From Geminocystis sp. M7585_C2015_104 (GTDB lineage Bacteria > Cyanobacteriota > Cyanobacteriia > Cyanobacteriales > Cyanobacteriaceae), in NCBI GenBank assembly GCA_015295805.1, contig DVEF01000096.1:1-46148 (forward strand): a stretch of 46,148 nucleotides of DNA, read 5' to 3'. Made by a program: the position numbers and the translations under genes. Positions within the stretch are counted from its first letter, which is position 1. The number at the start of each line of letters is the position of its first letter. Positions 45,515-46,148 of this stretch are shown piece by piece. Below the pieces are notes generated by a model that was not told where the DNA came from, searched no databases, and saw nothing but the letters and a program-made list of their open reading frames with translations.

Positions 45515-46148
45515 TTACAAAAATCGCACCTCCCCCTCATCCCCATCTATTTCTACCAATCCCCCCACCGGCAGACAGGCGTTGTCGCCATCATGACCAA
45601 AAGGCAAATCACTAATAATAGGGATATTCAAATCTCCCAGTCTATCCCTCAATACTTCCTCTACAGTCCAACTGTCACCTTCACGGGGGAAATTACAGCC
45701 ACTAAAACGCCCCAACAGTATGCCTCTCACCTGCAAGAAAATGCCCATTAGTCGCCACTGGGTTAACATGCGATCAATCCTATAGGGGGCCTCTTGGACG
45801 TCTTCTAAAGCCAAAATAACTCCTCTAAGGTCCGGACAAAGGGGGGTGCCCAACAGATGAGTGGCTACGGTGAGATTGCCAGGCAACAGTCTCCCTTTTG
45901 CCTTGCCTCCCCCCCAGCCTTTCCCCCTCAAAGGCGGCAATCCGTTTCCCTCCAGATAGTCAAAAAGCCTATTCAATGACCACTCTGACTCGTGGGCAAT
46001 GGTAGTCAAAAGCGGGGCATGAAGACTTACAATCCCCTGACGATACAAACTCCATAACAGACTAGTCACATCAGAAAAGCCAATTAGCCACTTAGGAGGA
46101 TTTATTAGCTGCCCCTGCCAAGCTTCCAACAATCTAGCCCCCCCATCC
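45515..46148 (-). CDS. LD-carboxypeptidase (S66 family), 3' part
   Basis: This is the C-terminal roughly 210 residues of a peptidase S66 protein, the group including LdcA, which trims the terminal D-Ala from murein tetrapeptides during peptidoglycan recycling. The frame runs off the right edge, so the N-terminus is missing; the first residues read DGGARLLEAWQ, which corresponds to the family's RGGYGxxRLL region. The nucleophile elbow is probably GFSDVTSLL, the catalytic Glu lies in VILALEDVQEAPYRIDRML, and the catalytic His is in DLPFGHDGDNACLPVGG near the end. A TTG at 46132 is inside the gene and is not its start. It is convergent with apcF. Confidence 0.9.
   Translation of the reverse strand, partial: DGGARLLEAWQGQLINPPKWLIGFSDVTSLLWSLYRQGIVSLHAPLLTTIAHESEWSLNRLFDYLEGNGLPPLRGKGWGGGKAKGRLLPGNLTVATHLLGTPLCPDLRGVILALEDVQEAPYRIDRMLTQWRLMGIFLQVRGILLGRFSGCNFPREGDSWTVEEVLRDRLGDLNIPIISDLPFGHDGDNACLPVGGLVEIDGDEGEVRFL

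Noticed and set aside
1-46148. tRNA, rRNA or tmRNA genes
   Set aside because: I scanned the spacers for tRNA-like ends and the GTTCGANTC-type T-loop and saw no convincing cloverleaf; the large hairpins found do not fit tRNA geometry. A covariance-model search would settle it.

Overview
The window is a chromosomal segment of a cyanobacterium. It carries form IB Rubisco with the RbcX chaperone (rbcL-rbcX-rbcS), a phycobilisome core subunit (apcF), NDH-1 subunit L (ndhL), a split cyanobacterial RNA polymerase (rpoC2 as a separate gene with the long trigger-loop insertion), an SpkB-type kinase and a few HIP1 octamers (GCGATCGC). rpoB is followed directly by rpoC2, with no rpoC1 between them. The same detachment is known in Synechocystis sp. 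PCC 6803, so a unicellular member of the Synechocystis/Geminocystis/Cyanobacterium side of the tree is the best guess. I cannot name the species.

Layout. 1-7.3 kb: rpoB and rpoC2, closed by a strong intrinsic terminator. 7.5-10.6 kb: hypB, convergent with a large WD40-repeat gene. 10.8-13.1 kb: rbcL-rbcX-rbcS, with a structured rbcL-rbcX spacer and a terminator. 13.2-17.1 kb: an apparently exported TPR-CHAT protein and a RimK-type ligase. 17.1-17.7 kb is gene-free. 17.7-21.9 kb: leuA (minus), then gmk, ndhL, a DUF3007-like gene and trpA. 21.9-26.1 kb: a small unknown gene, an internally duplicated glycosyltransferase-like protein and a coiled-coil/FkbM methyltransferase, probably acting on surface glycans. 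26.1-28.7 kb: a TM0106-type RecB-like nuclease (minus) and an alpha/beta hydrolase. 28.8-32.1 kb: a compact plus-strand run of a DUF6679-like gene, an RNase D-like exonuclease, a lipoate-ligase-like gene, smpB, a small membrane protein and cbiT.

The most unusual region is 32.1-38.2 kb, a metal-transport island. FeoB is encoded by two overlapping genes: a free GTPase, and a protein carrying the helical GDI-like domain plus the membrane channel. A truncated IS630-type transposase separates them from feoA. Next come a small membrane protein resembling mycobacterial PacL/DUF5132 proteins and a membrane-anchored HMA2-like protein with a His-rich tail, both intact. Last is their presumed partner, a P1B-type ATPase that is a multiply broken pseudogene. 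The ATPase remnant reads SIPT where classical heavy-metal pumps have CPC.

38.2-46.1 kb: argC and an spkB-like kinase (both minus), a PhzF-like protein and a Bax-inhibitor-1-like membrane protein (both plus), ilvN and an HtrA/Deg protease (both minus), apcF (plus), and the 3' part of an LD-carboxypeptidase gene (minus) that runs off the right edge. I saw no tRNA, rRNA, CRISPR array or complete mobile element.
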